Origin: Pardosa pseudoannulata
Taxonomy: Eukaryota > Arthropoda > Arachnida > Araneae > Lycosidae
DNA: 64,000 nucleotides
NCBI GenBank assembly: GCA_032207245.1
Contig: CM063510.1
Span: 45,731,015-45,795,014 of the forward strand
Reading direction: 5' to 3'
The number at the start of each line of letters is the position of its first letter. The first letter of the stretch is position 1. A program made the position numbers and the translations under genes. The notes beneath the pieces were generated by a model that was given only the letters and a program-made list of their open reading frames with translations, searched no databases and was not told the DNA's origin. This document shows, one piece after another, positions 10,836 through 24,415 of this stretch.

Positions 10836-11109
10836 AATCTATTAACAGATATCTCAAAGTAAGGGAAAAGGCTTTTAATTTAAATATTTGGGTTAAATTA
10901 TTTTTTTACTGACAGGTGGAACTTTTTTTATTTTACGGCTCAGGGGACCACTTTTAATATTTATTATACATAATGATATAGAATAGAGGAACGTATAAAA
11001 ATTGATTTCGTAATTCTAGCAAATTTCAATTTTTAAATTTAAAGTTATAATAAAACGAATGCTTATATTATTTGAAACATTGTTTTGTAATCAGAAGTAC
11101 ATACCTACG
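10836..11109. other. AT-rich, no gene recognised
   Basis: No supported feature. Confidence 0.5.
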
Positions 11110-11390
11110 TCCAATTGCTGCGAAGAAAAGACTGGTTAAGGACTTCACTTTGCAGCTGTGAGCCACGATAACTCAGCAACAGCAACGGCAGCCTTCTCGT
11201 AACTGAAAAGTTGTAGGTTCGGAACTCGAGCCGGCCTAAGATACGACATCTTCGTTAACAGTGACGTAAACTACTCTCGGTCACAATGTGCTCCAAGTTC
11301 GCAAACGATACCTCTGGGGATGGCAGTTAGAGTCTGGATGTATTCTGCTTCATCCCTCCTTCTAAATTAAGAGGAACCATTTCAGCTAAT
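11110..11390 (+). mobile_element. Possible SINE of a second tRNA-headed family
   Basis: A GC-richer block in AT-rich DNA. GATAACTCAGCAACAG and GTAGGTTCGGAACTC stand at A-box and B-box positions, and an intervening TTCTCGTAACTG resembles a threonine-type anticodon loop. Downstream, CCTCTGG...AAATTAAGAGG matches bases 1-80. No tail or target duplication was found, so this is tentative. Confidence 0.4.
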
Positions 11391-13186
11391 GCGTTTCTTC
11401 ACCCCAGTAATGCTATTCAAACAAAAAACGTACCCTTTCCCCTAAATTTGTGTGGCCTCTGGCTCACATGCTTGGCTCGTCAAAGTGGCATACGCTACAA
11501 CGACAACGATGCACCTTGTATAACCCATAAATGCCTAACGTCCCTTTATAGAGCGAGTTAATAAAGAGTATATGGTATTTTTACATTTCAAAACAATGAT
11601 TTTCACCATAAGGAAAGATAGATCACAGTCCTATAAGCAATCTCACAAATTTTCTAGTATTTATTGGTATTTATAATTCTGATATTTGCATCGATTTTGA
11701 ATTTTTAAGCCTTTTCCATGCCTTTCGAAAGGTTTAGCGTTTGAAATTATGAAAGAAAAGGTGTATCTATTATAAAAAATTACTTCACAGTAGAGATTTA
11801 GTGTAATATCAAATAATCTCTTAATCACAGACTTTCTTTTATTATAAAAGATATCCTAACATATTTAAAATGACGACTTTATACATATAAATACATCTTA
11901 ACCCTTCGGTTGTTAAATTTTCCTGTTCGTTTTAATCTGTGCTGTCCATAATAACTTACATTTAATATATTCATTAATATATATTTCATAGAAAAGATTG
12001 GAGTATTAATAAAATAAAGCAAACTTTTTTTTCAAAAGTCCACACAACTGATATCGCTCATTTTTAATTCCTTATTTCTTAATTATGTCATCGTTTAAGA
12101 GTTTTGTTTTACTTTTCCTACGGAGAGCACTTACAACAATCAACAAATTGTAGTCAATCAGTTAACTAAGCTGATATCACTCGGAGTCTAGCCTACTGGG
12201 AGCTTTTACCCGAATATCCAATGGCAGCAAAGCATAGTCACCGCAGAGAAATGTAAATTCTGGTAATGAGAACAGAAAAAAAAAACAAATATTTACGCCA
12301 GCGTACCAAAAAGAAGACATCAAAGCAGTCAAATACACGGAAACTTTTCTGGAGGCGTTTATATAAAACGTCGAGGAGTAACTGAATGGTAAACGAAAAA
12401 CTGTTAATTTTTCGAGTTTGTTCGGTAAAAATAATGATTTATATAAGTAGCCGTATAACTTTATATTCCTAAGCTTCTAATTACAATAAGCTGTTATTGA
12501 GGCCGTATCTTACGTAGGTTACAATTAATCGTTGAGTAAATACTGTACAATTCTATTGTATTTAATCTAACTCTATTCGAGTCTAAATTAAGTCTAACTC
12601 TATTCGAATATGATGAGACCCAGTCTAAGTACATTAAAGGAAATCCAGTTATTTTCCATAGGTGTTTTTAATATAATGTTTAATATACCCAAGTTCAGTT
12701 AGAGAAATATAACAAGAGTTTAGTTGTATGTCTATATATTTAGGAGCTCCAGATTATAATTCGCTGTCATTAATTTTAATCCTTACCATAGTGGTTTAGA
12801 ATAAATTTTTGATTAAAATCCATACAATTCTATTGTAATTAATACATGTTTAACCCTTATCGGTTATGGAGAGACAGGAATTAAGGAATTGAAGTACATC
12901 CGACAATTTCTCTGTGTTTTTTATATAGTGCTTAATATACTCATTTAACATAATCCCATATTGTTTACTGATCATCACGTTGCTAATATGGCTGACTTAC
13001 GATTAGGAAACTTGAATATTGTAGAGAACTACGGAAAATTCATGGTTTATTATGGCAATATGTCAGTGACGTCACGTATATTACGTTATGTAGCAACTTA
13101 ACATGTAGCTTCTAAGTTGGATTCATTACTATAACGACTCATTACCATTCATGTTTATAAATGTCATGTTAATAATACAGGCATAA
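11391..13186. other. AT-rich, no gene recognised
   Basis: No coding signal. A short direct repeat of AATCTAACTCTATTCGA occurs twice at 12560-12612. Confidence 0.5.
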
Positions 13187-16100
13187 AGTATCAAAATTTA
13201 CATATATGAAAGCAAATTTTAAACGCTATCAGATGAAAAAGTTCCTTAAAAGGTATTAGTTTCTTTGGCCCATTATTAAAAGAAAGAAATATTTGAAATT
13301 TTAAGTAAAAAATAGCTTTTCTAAATATGATATTTAGAAAATGGAGGATTAAAATATGGTTATACTGCCACCGAACTTTGAACCGGGATCAATTTGACCT
13401 GTCTAAAATCTTTCTAGTGTTTACTTGATTCACTTCGCAAAATTTTGTTAATATTGATTCAACCATTTAAGAATGCATAGAGAACTGCCTACGTTCATAC
13501 ACACAAAGAGAGATAGTAAAACTTGTATCAATCATAACAAAGAAGAAAAATCTGAAGCATTACCAAACCAGATTTAAAAAAGGAAATTATTAAAACATTT
13601 ATTTTACTCCCAATGAAACAAGCCAATTGCGTTCGACGTATATGCACGTCAATCCAAATCTTCCTTTTAGTGCGGTCGACAAGTATAAATATCATTTATG
13701 TAAAATACAAAATTACGATTCGATACAAAATATTAAAATTTTAATAAAAATTTAATACAAAATTCATGTAATAGTTTTTTTAAATGAGTAAGTCTGCTAT
13801 AAATTTAAATACAAAATTTAATCTACCTGATATAGAAGTTATTCCTTGTAGAATGTACTGCTTTTTACAGAATGCTTTAGATTTTTTTCCCACGATGCAT
13901 CTGGTATTCTCCGTACTTTACCAGTGCTCAACCTGTTAATTATCACTTTGTGCCTTAAAACGAAACATTTAGTTTAGAACATTTTTCACATATCAACACT
14001 CTGAATTCCTTAAAAAACATTTTCTTTCATTTCTCGTGATAATAAATTTTGTTATTTTATGTCAAAAAATTAATTTTTAAAATTTCAATAATATGTTTTT
14101 CAAAAATCAATTTAATTTTTTTATCTAAAAAAATTCTGAGCTTTAATTTAAATACATATATATTGTATTCCACAGGGATGCACGTCATCGTTTGATTTTG
14201 ATTATGCCCCAAATAAAGTACATTTAAAAATCCGAGGTTAGCTGCTTAAAATGACCAGTTTAAATTCGTCAATAGCTCTATAGTAAATTTTGCCGTTATC
14301 GAAAGCTACATAAACAAACATAACATCTACAAAATTGACGCTCTCCATATACATAACTTACATCATCTTACCTGTTGAAGAATCATCTGTTATAGCCACC
14401 AGCGTAGAAGGTAGATGAAATGTGCGACATCTATTTTCAAGCAAAAACATAGAAAGTAAACGTTATTTTCTCATTATTTATCGCCGTTGCCCTTTCTGAA
14501 AGAAAAAAAAAATTACATGTGAGAAAATTCACACGTGTTTCTCCTTCACGCTAGATTGTGTTACCGTAAAACCATACAACAAGGAAAATCTAGAGCTTGT
14601 GAAAAATAAAGAATTCTGGATTTTGAAAGCACAGCATTAAACTCCTAAAATATATAAAACAGGAGGGTAAAAAAAACAGTAAATATAAATCTGTATTTCG
14701 AGTTTTCGTAAAACTTTTTTTACAAAATAATCTTTGCATCTTTCTACTAGGCAATGTAACTATTAGGATTTCTTTCAAGTGATATACATGTTTCTGTTTC
14801 AAATATTCTAGAATAAATTCACATATCTTTAGAGCATAAAAATCGGTGTAAATATTTCTCTGTTAGAAATGGATAAATATGAATTTTTTAGCTGCGTGAT
14901 ATCACAATCTACAATAAATATTTTTCTCTTTAAAGTATAAATATTTTCCAACTTAACAACGATGGTCTTAATTACTTATAACTACTTTTGTATGTGGTTT
15001 GTAAAAATATTGTTGATTTAGTCTAACGTCCCGTGTTGTTGTTTTGATGTCCTTCATAGAACTTTATGTAAACATTTGGTATACGGAGCTAATTTGCATG
15101 CAGAATTTTATATTTCTAACTAGTTCCTTGAATCTATTGTGCATTGGGTTTAGATCTCTTTGTTATCAATACTCGAGTTACTAAAATGTTCAGCAAAGCG
15201 CTATAAGCTAAAATAAACGGGGTTTTTTATATTTAAAAATAAAAAAACGAAATTACAGTTTCCTGAATCCAACAAAATAAAACAATGTTATAGGATTTAA
15301 GAGTATCAGAATTTACATATATGAAAGCAAATTTTAAACGCTATCAGATGAAAAAGTTCCTTAAAAGGTATTAGTTTCTTTAGCCCATTATTAAAAGAAA
15401 GAAATATTTGAAATTTTAAGTAAAAAATAGCTTTTCTAAATATATTTAGAAAATGGAGGATTAAAATATGGTTATACTGCCACCGAACTTTGAATCGGGA
15501 TCAATTTGACCTGTCTAAAACCTTTCTAGTGTTTACTTGAATCACCTCGCAAAATTTCGTCAATATTGATTCAACCATTTAAGAATGCATAGAGAACTGA
15601 CTACGTTCATACACACAAAGAGAGATAGTAAAAATTGTATCAATCATAACAAAGAAGAAAAATCTGAAGCATTACCAAACAAGATTTAAAAAAATAAATT
15701 ATTAAAACATTTATTTTACTCCCAATGCGACAAGCCAATTGCGTTTGACGTATATACACGTCAATCCAAATCTTCCTTTTAGTGCGGTCGACAAGTATAC
15801 ATATCATTTATGTAAAATACCAAATTACGATTCGGTACAAAACATTAAAATTTTAATAAAATTTAATACAAAATTCATGTAATAGTTTTTTAAATAAGTA
15901 AGTCTGCTATAAATTTAAATACAAAATTTAATCTACCTGATATAGAAGTTATTCCTTGTAGAATGTACTGCTTTTTACAAAATGCTTTAGATTTTTTTCC
16001 CACGATGCATCTGGTATTCTCTGTACTTTACCAGTGCTCAACCTGTTAATTATCACTTTGTGCCTTAAAACGTATAACATTTTAGAACATTTTTCACATA

Positions 16101-17411
16101 TCAACACTCTGAATTCCTTAAAAAACATTTTCTTTCATTTCTCGTGATAATAAATTTTGTTATTTTATGTCAAAAAATTAATTTTTAAAATTTCAATAAT
16201 ATGTTTTTCAAAAATCAATTTAATTTTTTTATCTAAAAAAATTCTGAGCTTTAATTTAAATACATATGTATTGTATTCCACAGGGATGCACGTCATCGTT
16301 TGATTTTGATTATGCCCCAAATAAGGTACATTTAAAATCCGAGGTTAGCTGCTTAAAATGACCAGTTTAAATTCGTCAATAGCGCTATAGTAAATTTTGC
16401 CGTTATCGAAAGCTACATAAATAAACATAACATTTACAAAATTGACGCTCTCCGTATACATAACTTACATCATCTTACCTGTTGAAGAATCATCTGTTAT
16501 AGCCACCAGCGTAGAAGGTAGATGAAATGTGCGACATCTATTTTCAAGCAAAAACATAGAAAGTAAACGTTATTTTCTCATTATTTATCGCCGTTGCCCT
16601 TTCTGAAAGAAAAAAAAAATTACATGTGAGAAAATTCACACGTGTTTCTCCTTCACGCTAGATTGTGTTGCCGTAAAACCATACAACAAGGAAAATCTAG
16701 AGCTTGTGAAAAATAAAGAATTCTGGATTTTGAAAGCACAGCATTAAACTCCTAAAATATATAAAACTGGAGGGTAAAAAGAACAGTAAATATAAATCTG
16801 TATTTCGAGGTTTCGTAAAACTTTTTTTTACAAAATAATCTTTGTATCTTTCTACTAGGCAGTACAACTATTAGTATTTCTTTCAAGTGATATACATGTT
16901 TCTGTTTCAAATATTCTAGAATAAATTCACATATCTTTAAAGCATAAAAATCGGGGTAAACATTTCTCTGTTAGAAATGGATATATATGAATTTTTTAGC
17001 TGCGTGATATCACAATCTACAATAAATATTTTTCTCTTTAAAGTATAAATATTTTCCAACTTAACAACGATGGTCTTAATTACTTATAACTACTTTTGTA
17101 TGTGGTTTGTAAAAATATTGTTGATTTAGTCTAACGTCCCGTGCTGTTGTTTTGATGTCCTTCATAGAACTTTATGTAAACATTTGGTATACGGAGCTAA
17201 TTTGCATGCAGAATTTTATATTTCTAACTAGTTCCTTGAATCTATTGTGCATTGGGTTTAGATCTCTTTGTTATCAATACTCGAGTTACAAAAATGTTTA
17301 GCAAAGCGCTATAAGCTAAAATAAACGGGGTTTTTTATATTTAAAAATAAAAAAAAACGAAATTACAGTTTCCTGAATCCAACAAAATAAAACAAGTTAT
17401 ATGATTTAAGA
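13187..17411 (+). repeat. 2.1-kb tandem duplication, two high-identity units
   Basis: Unit 1 (13187-15301) and unit 2 (15302-17411) are collinear from AATTTACATATATGAAAGC through to TAAAACAA(TG)TTATA. They differ by scattered substitutions and small indels, a few percent by eye. Neither unit has a long open frame; both are about 70% A+T. The last 100 bases of each unit resemble one monomer of the 92-bp satellite that follows, so the duplication may have used that repeat as its recombination site. Confidence 0.95.
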
Positions 17412-17468
17412 GCTCTAAACTAAACTATTCGTGATTCGTTTTCAATAAGCGAAATTAATTGCTTTATA

Positions 17469-18520
17469 CAGTGGACTCCGCTTATTGTGATCAGTTTGGG
17501 ACACCGTGATTTTGATAACAATAACCGATTGATAACAATAAACGATATGCGAAATTGGATAAATTTACCCCTCCCCCTTTTTAATTTACACTTACTAAAT
17601 TTTAAAATAAAATTAAAGAACTCACCTTATATTTATATACTGCATATTATCCTTTAAAACATAAGAATTGTATACATAATTAAAAAAAATGATCAATTGT
17701 TGGCTGTCTACAATTTTTCTAAGAAGCTCATTGATAAATTGTTCGTAATCATAGTGTTTTTATAGTCATCAGAGCGGGGTTGTACTCCACGTTTTAACAT
17801 TTTCAATGCATTTCTCATTTAAGCACTCATAGGAGGTGGCTCAATATCAAGAGATTCTTTATTTGACTCATTAGTTCCATCATTCGTCTGTTTTCCTATG
17901 ACAATCTGACCGATTTCAGATTCTGTTAATGTGGAAGCTACTGAAATATTTTGACCTACTTCCACCCATGACTGGAACTCTTTAGGGGTGATATCCAAAG
18001 GATTTTCTATCTTTGTTTAGATTTCTGATCATTTATTTCGCAAAATTTTCGAAGCATTTTCTGATCGTTTGAGCAGAAACTCGATTCCAAGAAGCTGTAA
18101 ACAGGTGCACCGCATGAAGTACGTTAGTTTTCTTAGCCAAATCAATATCCCTAAAATTTTTCAAAATTTTAGGGTGTCCTCTATTTTATCCAATAAAATT
18201 TTTCAAAATTTTGCACAATAGAGGATGAAATATGTTTCACTTTGATGCAGTATTGCTCTGACTCATTTTTGGTAACCTGGCATACCGATTTAAAACTTCA
18301 ATCTTTTGTTTTAATGTTAAATAATTTCGCTTTTATGTTCGTTCTAAATACATTGTGAATATTCTTTTGCCAGTTAAAATGAGGTTCGAAAACTGATAAC
18401 ATAAACCGATGTAACGATCACATAAAGCGTACAAATATGGAGAAAATCGGGACAAAGTTATTTAGATAAACATAAACGATTGATAACATTAACCGCTATC
18501 CCATTAAGCGGAGTTCACTG
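17469..18520 (-). mobile_element. pogo/Tigger-type DNA transposon fossil
   Basis: The inverted termini are CAGTGGACTCCGCTTA at the left and TAAGCGGAGTTCACTG at the right. The subterminal GATTGATAACA...AACGAT motifs are also shared by both ends. TA is duplicated at 17467-17468 and 18521-18522. At 1052 bp it is about half the usual Tigger length, so much of the transposase is lost. Confidence 0.88.
17708..18150 (-). pseudogene. pogo/Tigger transposase, C-terminal part
   Basis: Reading from high to low coordinates, AKKTNVLHAVHLFTASWNRV and SAQTIRKCFENFAK match the helical region after the catalytic core of pogo/Tigger transposases, which leads into the 'ETIRNCF' type motif. After a stop and frame change the next segment contains NPLDITPKEFQSWVEVGQNI and then a serine/acid-rich tail. 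EPPPMSA, a stop, and MRNALKMLKRGVQ correspond to the usual PPP-S-EA-AL--LR C-terminus. The DDE core and the N-terminal CENP-B-like DNA-binding domain are gone. The protein in intact relatives is a nuclear cut-and-paste transposase. At least two stops make this copy non-coding. Confidence 0.85.
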
Positions 18521-19200
18521 TACAAATAAATGAAAACAATATTATGTAATTTAAGCACTCCAAATCAAAATAAACGCTACTCAGTTTCAAAAAGCAAATT
18601 TGCACATTCCTTAATCCTATAAATGAAAATAATGTTATATGATGTAAGCGTTCCAAAACAAAATATACGTTACTCTGTTTCAATAAGCGAAATAACTTTT
18701 CTGATACCTATAAATAAAAATTCGTTATATCACTCAGTTAAACTCTCCAAATCAAAATCCTCGCTATTCAGTTTCAATAAGCAAAATTACAGAGTCCTGA
18801 ATACTATAAATTAAAATAATGTATATGATTTAAGTACTGGAAACCACAATATGCGTTATTCTGTTGGAATAAGCGACATTAATTTCCTACAATTTATAAA
18901 TGAAAATAATATTATAGGATTTAAGCACTTTAAACCAAAATAAACGCTATTCACATTTAATGATCAAAATTTCAGTTTTCTGAATCCTATAAATGAAAAT
19001 AATATTATATAAGTTAAGCGCACCAAACCAAAATATACGATATTCAGTTTGAATAAGCAAAAGTTCTTTCAGGTAGTTATAAATAAAAATCTTATATCAT
19101 TTAAGTACGCCAAACAAAAATCAACACTTTTCAGTTTTAATAAGCGAAATTAGTATCCTAAAACCTGTAACTAAAATGAATATTATATGATTTCATTACC

Positions 19201-19643
19201 TCTTAGAGAAACGTAAAACTGAATACCTTTTATATGCATATTTTATATTTCCTACATCTTCCTTTTTCTTTCAATTACTTTAAGGATATGGGATAACAAC
19301 TGTTACGACTTAATTGTTAACTTAATTTGTCAACTTAAAAACCATGATTTAGGAAACTGCAAATAACGATATTAAAATTGCAAAGGCCTTCAGTTTATCT
19401 ACGGAAAAATGACAGCTGGGTTAAAGAAGGAAAAGAAAAAGTCACACAAAGTAATTTTCTATTCTACCTTTAATTAAAGAAAGTGGGGAATGAATGACAA
19501 TCTCATTGATACATGTTCTTCACTTATTTTGGGTGATGGGAAAATTAAAATTAAGAAAAACTAGAACTTGAATGGGAGAATTTTAAAGATTAATACTTCT
19601 TTATCTTTTACATACATATATATCTCTCTATGTATACACAAGG
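19201..19643. other. AT-rich, no gene recognised
   Basis: No supported feature. Confidence 0.5.
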
Positions 19644-19663
19644 ACACACACGCGCACACACAT

Positions 19664-19739
<76 letters not shown>
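19644..19739. repeat. Compound (CA)n(TA)n(TG)n microsatellite
   Basis: CA repeats, then about 20 TA units, then TG repeats. The block is close to its own reverse complement, so the CA and TG arms can pair around the TA core. Confidence 0.95.
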
Positions 19740-20196
19740 AATATATCAAAATCCTGCCTCCCATTCTAATTCTTTAAAATCTTTTTTCCAGCCTCTAAAT
19801 GTCTTAATCAAAGGAGCGTTCTCGACTTAAAATTCTTTCAATACATTTCCCAAAGCTTTCTACTCTATAGATGTAAATTTTCTGTTTATTCAACACGTTT
19901 CTTAGCTGTCGCCGGCTAATGGCTCACTGTTTTTCCTGATCTTACACTTAAAATTGATGAGTAAGTGGGAAAATTCTTTCTGTATTCGCTCTTCTGTGCA
20001 CCTCTGTTCGCGGAGCAGAAGGATTTTTGCGTCTTTCTCTTGTCTGTGGTTGATTAGTAAAGATGTCCGTTTAAGCAGCTCTGAAATAAAGTCTTAATTT
20101 GACTTGTGGCTTTCTCTTCAATGTCGGCGATTTTATTTTTTATCCCTGCTAGCTGTTTAGCTTTCTCCTTGACCATCACTTTTATAATTAATGGAT
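19740..20196 (+). repeat. Microsatellite-bounded repeat (family R), copy 1
   Basis: The repeat starts AATATATCAAAAT and contains TCTTTTTTCCAGCCTCTAAA, AATCAAAGGAG, GGGAAAATTCTTT, GTGCACCTCTGTT, CTGAAATAAAGT and TAGCTTTCTCCTT. It ends near ATAATTAATGGATTA. The same ordered blocks occur at 43800-44276 and, more weakly, at 53592-54140. All copies touch TA/CA/TG tracts. No coding frame is conserved between copies, so it is a non-coding mobile repeat of unknown class. Confidence 0.8.
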
Positions 20197-20310
20197 TACA
20201 CACACACATATATTATATATGTATATATATATTATATATACGTGTATACACACATACATATATATGTAAACATATATACATATGTATCGATGTATGTATA
20301 TACATGCCAT
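20197..20310. repeat. Degenerate CA/TA microsatellite
   Basis: ACACACACATATAT and interrupted TATATGTA runs at the right edge of R copy 1. Confidence 0.85.
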
Positions 20311-21492
20311 CGGGATCGCCAATAAAAAATACATTACATTTATAAAAACTTCTGTAACATGCCGATTCTACAAAATACGTTATTCACAAGCAGAATGAGG
20401 ACCTAAATTGATAAGGCAAGATTTAAGTACCAAAATCGAAGGGTTTGAATTTCGTTCTTGTTGGCATAGATATTCATAGTGTTTCTGAACAGACTTTCAG
20501 CTGTAAGTCTCGGTCAAGCATTTCATCAAGATTTCATTGAGATTCACCAAAAGAAATCCTCCAAAATTATTCAAAATTATCGATATGATGAATCCACAAA
20601 ATTACCAAGTTGCCATACAGTGAAATAAATTCGAAATTGTGTGTAGCCTCTTTCTCAGTTCAAGGTTTGTGACCAAAATTGTAAAATGATCCACAATTTT
20701 GTACTGAGATAATCTTACGAAACAAATTCATTTTTCAGTTGTTCTTCAGATGTTTAATTAAAATCTTAATTATAAATAAATTTAAGGCTACATAACTTTG
20801 TCGATTAATAATAATTTTATTCTACATATTTTAGATCTATTAAAACTTTATTTAAGACCGCGAATAAACGGGACTACTTAAGAATTGGGTTCCCTATGGC
20901 AAATTTAGTGAAAGTATTGGCGATATTTACTAAAACATAAAGGTAATCCATCCAAACATTGTATTTCTTGCTTTTTCTGGTGGCTTTAATTAATGCACAG
21001 TGCTCCATCGTAATAGAATTATATACTCTTACGTAATTAAAGAAAACGACTTGAAAACCGGACATTTATATTTATGGGCAAATAATCCCTTAACATTTTA
21101 CAAACGCAACAGCTCTAAATTATTAAATATCAGCCATAGTGAACCATTAATGGTTTGTTATATCTAATTTTTTTAAGCATTGCGCACTTTTAATATATAA
21201 GAAAAGACTTATACAAGCACAGTTGGAGGCAAATATCATATAAATTATAATACAGATACAGATTCTTTGGACACGGTGAGATTAGGAGAAAATGTTAGAT
21301 GACCATACTTAAACCATTATCGCCAAGTTGGCGCGGGAACCCAGTTCTTTAGTCAAGCCCTAATAAATATTTAAATGCTTCTAAAACTGTAAATTGGCCC
21401 AGTTAAAAATAATAAAATTTAATGGTATTTTGAATTTGTCTACAAACAAAAATGATAAATACGGAACTACAGGGATTTTTTTTAGTTCTTAC
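20311..21492. other. AT-rich, no gene recognised
   Basis: No supported coding sequence or repeat. Confidence 0.5.
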
Positions 21493-21930
21493 CAATATAT
21501 TTCATAAGCTTATATTATTAACATCATCTATCTATACTTCGAGTAGCAAATAGGAAAAAAAGTATTACTTCAAACTTGCAATGATTTTTTTAATTCATAT
21601 TAATTTTTGTCGAAAGATGGTCGAATGGGTAGAGTACCGGAGTTCGTATGTTCAGATCCTGCTGATAGCTTGGATGTTCGCAGCTGTTCAGAATCGACTT
21701 TAAGCAGTAGGTCCTGTGTCATTAACTTTAGTGTAGCAAAACAGCAGACCATAGTAACAGACCAAAAGAAACAATCTTTCCAATATATTTCATAAGCGTA
21801 TATTATCTATACTATCTATACTTCGAGTAGCAAATAGAAAAAAACTAACTGCAACTTATAGTGACTTTTTAGTCCTTACCAATATATTTCGTACGCATAA
21901 GCAGATTTTTCCCAAGTAACAAATATTCTA
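21493..21930 (+). repeat. Direct repeats of about 100 bp flanking a SINE
   Basis: CAATATATTTCATAAGC, CTATACTTCGAGTAGCAAA and TAGTTCTTACCAATATATTT recur at 21493-21600, 21778-21880 and 21885-21910. The SINE at 21604-21765 sits between the first two copies. This is too long for a target duplication, so a small tandem duplication predates or accompanied the insertion. Confidence 0.75.
21604..21765 (+). mobile_element. tRNA-Arg-derived SINE, diverged
   Basis: TGGTCGAATGGGTAGAG in the head, but about 15 bases of the anticodon region are deleted. Body with TTGGATGTTCGCAGCTGTTC, TTTAAGCAGTAGGTCC and AGCAGACCATAG. The tail is decayed to CCAAAAGAAAC. Confidence 0.8.
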
Positions 21931-23299
<1,369 letters not shown>

Positions 23300-23301
<2 letters not shown>

Positions 23302-23908
23302 CAGTAAAACATTCGTTAATCTAACGGATTTATTGAATTTTTAGTGAAGTTGGTAAAGTTCAAACTCTGAAATAATAAGTATACTAGGTCCATGATTTTC
23401 AGATTTAAATACTCTGATATTTTGAGATCAGTCTTTTGGTGATTTGAGGGCTTCTTAGAATAAAATCTGTTGTTGTTGTTGTTGTTGTTACTCCTCCCCT
23501 GATTTCGGTAAGACTACACTAGGTCTAGTAGATCCCGTCACAATATATGACTTTTGAATGGATGAGGGCAATATGCAGCTTATTTTGATGAAGGAACCAC
23601 GAGGGCTGGCGACTGACTTAAGCTCGATACTGAGTCATCGTAATTTAGAAGCAGGAACCAAGAAGATAACTCCGAAGACATCGCCTGTCACTTCCAGAGG
23701 CATCGTGATCGCATCGTTATGAAATCAATTGCTTATTTACTGCTTAAAGCTTATTTCAAATTGCTACGAACAACTTCGTGAGCAGTGAATTTTGAAGCCC
23801 AATGAAGTGTCAAAAGATATTTTTCTATCTTGTTTGACCACTTTCTAAGCCATGGTTTTAGTAGTGTATTCTTATATAGACTAGTATCACATAACGAAAG
23901 AAATATAT
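23300..23908. other. No gene recognised; (TTG)7 at 23469-23489
   Basis: After the trinucleotide run, 23495-23720 is GC-richer (CGAGGGCTGGCGACTGAC), but no frame shows a known domain. Confidence 0.45.
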
Positions 23909-24231
23909 TGTCATGAAGATTTGAATGGACACACAATTTAGCCTTAGAGATGAATTTATTGAAGCAAAGTAGCGACTCGCAACTTTACAAGATCGAGAAG
24001 TTGCCTACAACTAGTGGGTACCAGCTTTTATATCCTTACAGAATATTCGAGGAATAACTAATTTACATAATAAAGAAATATAGAGAATGTTAGAGAACAT
24101 AAAGCAACAATAAATAACATTCTTAAATTAAAAATCCATACTTTGGATCAACCGCCATGGCGAGCACCGAACCCACAAACTTTGGGTCTGGATCTCGTGC
24201 TCTGACCATTCGGCCACTGAGCTCGTTAACA
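23909..24231 (-). mobile_element. tRNA-headed LTR-like element, copy A
   Basis: Read on the minus strand it starts TGTTAACGAGCTC and ends CTTCATGACA. The first 80 bases look like a tRNA: A box TGGCCGAATGG, then after a tRNA-sized gap a B-box-like GGGTTCGGTGCTCG. About 120 bases later comes GATATAAAAGCTGG, a TATA box, and about 95 bases after that CTTCAATAAATTC, a poly(A) signal, with the end roughly 50 bases further. That is the U3-R-U5 order of an LTR with TG...CA ends. Copies B and C lie at 38157-38417 and 40130-40449. No internal region is present, and no clear target duplication was found. Confidence 0.7.
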
Positions 24232-24415
24232 GTACTTATACAAAGTGTGTCTTCCGATTGATGTTATGGCTTTTTACGAAATAAATATCCCTGATTAAAT
24301 ACGAACTTCTTCCTGAATCAGATCGAATACTGTATCGACATGGGTTGAACAATAGCCATTACTGAGTTGGTGCAAAAGTACAAAAGAATTAAACTTTTTT
24401 TGTCAGTGTAACCTC
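24232..24415. other. AT-rich spacer
   Basis: No supported feature. Confidence 0.5.

Larger units (their letters stand above)
17412..19200 (+). repeat. 92-bp satellite array, split by a Tigger-like element
   Basis: About eight diverged monomers of roughly 90-95 bp. Each contains an ATAAATGAAAATAAT-like start, TATGATTTAAGCAC, CCAAAATA(A/T)ACG, ATTCAGTTTCAATAAGC and a closing CCTAT. The main run is 18523-19195, and one partial monomer precedes the insertion at 17412-17466. Joining the two flanks of the insertion restores one reading of the satellite. Confidence 0.85.

Noticed and set aside
13187..19200. Regular repeats suggesting a CRISPR-like array
   Set aside because: The units are whole tandem satellite monomers without unique spacers, and the genome is eukaryotic.
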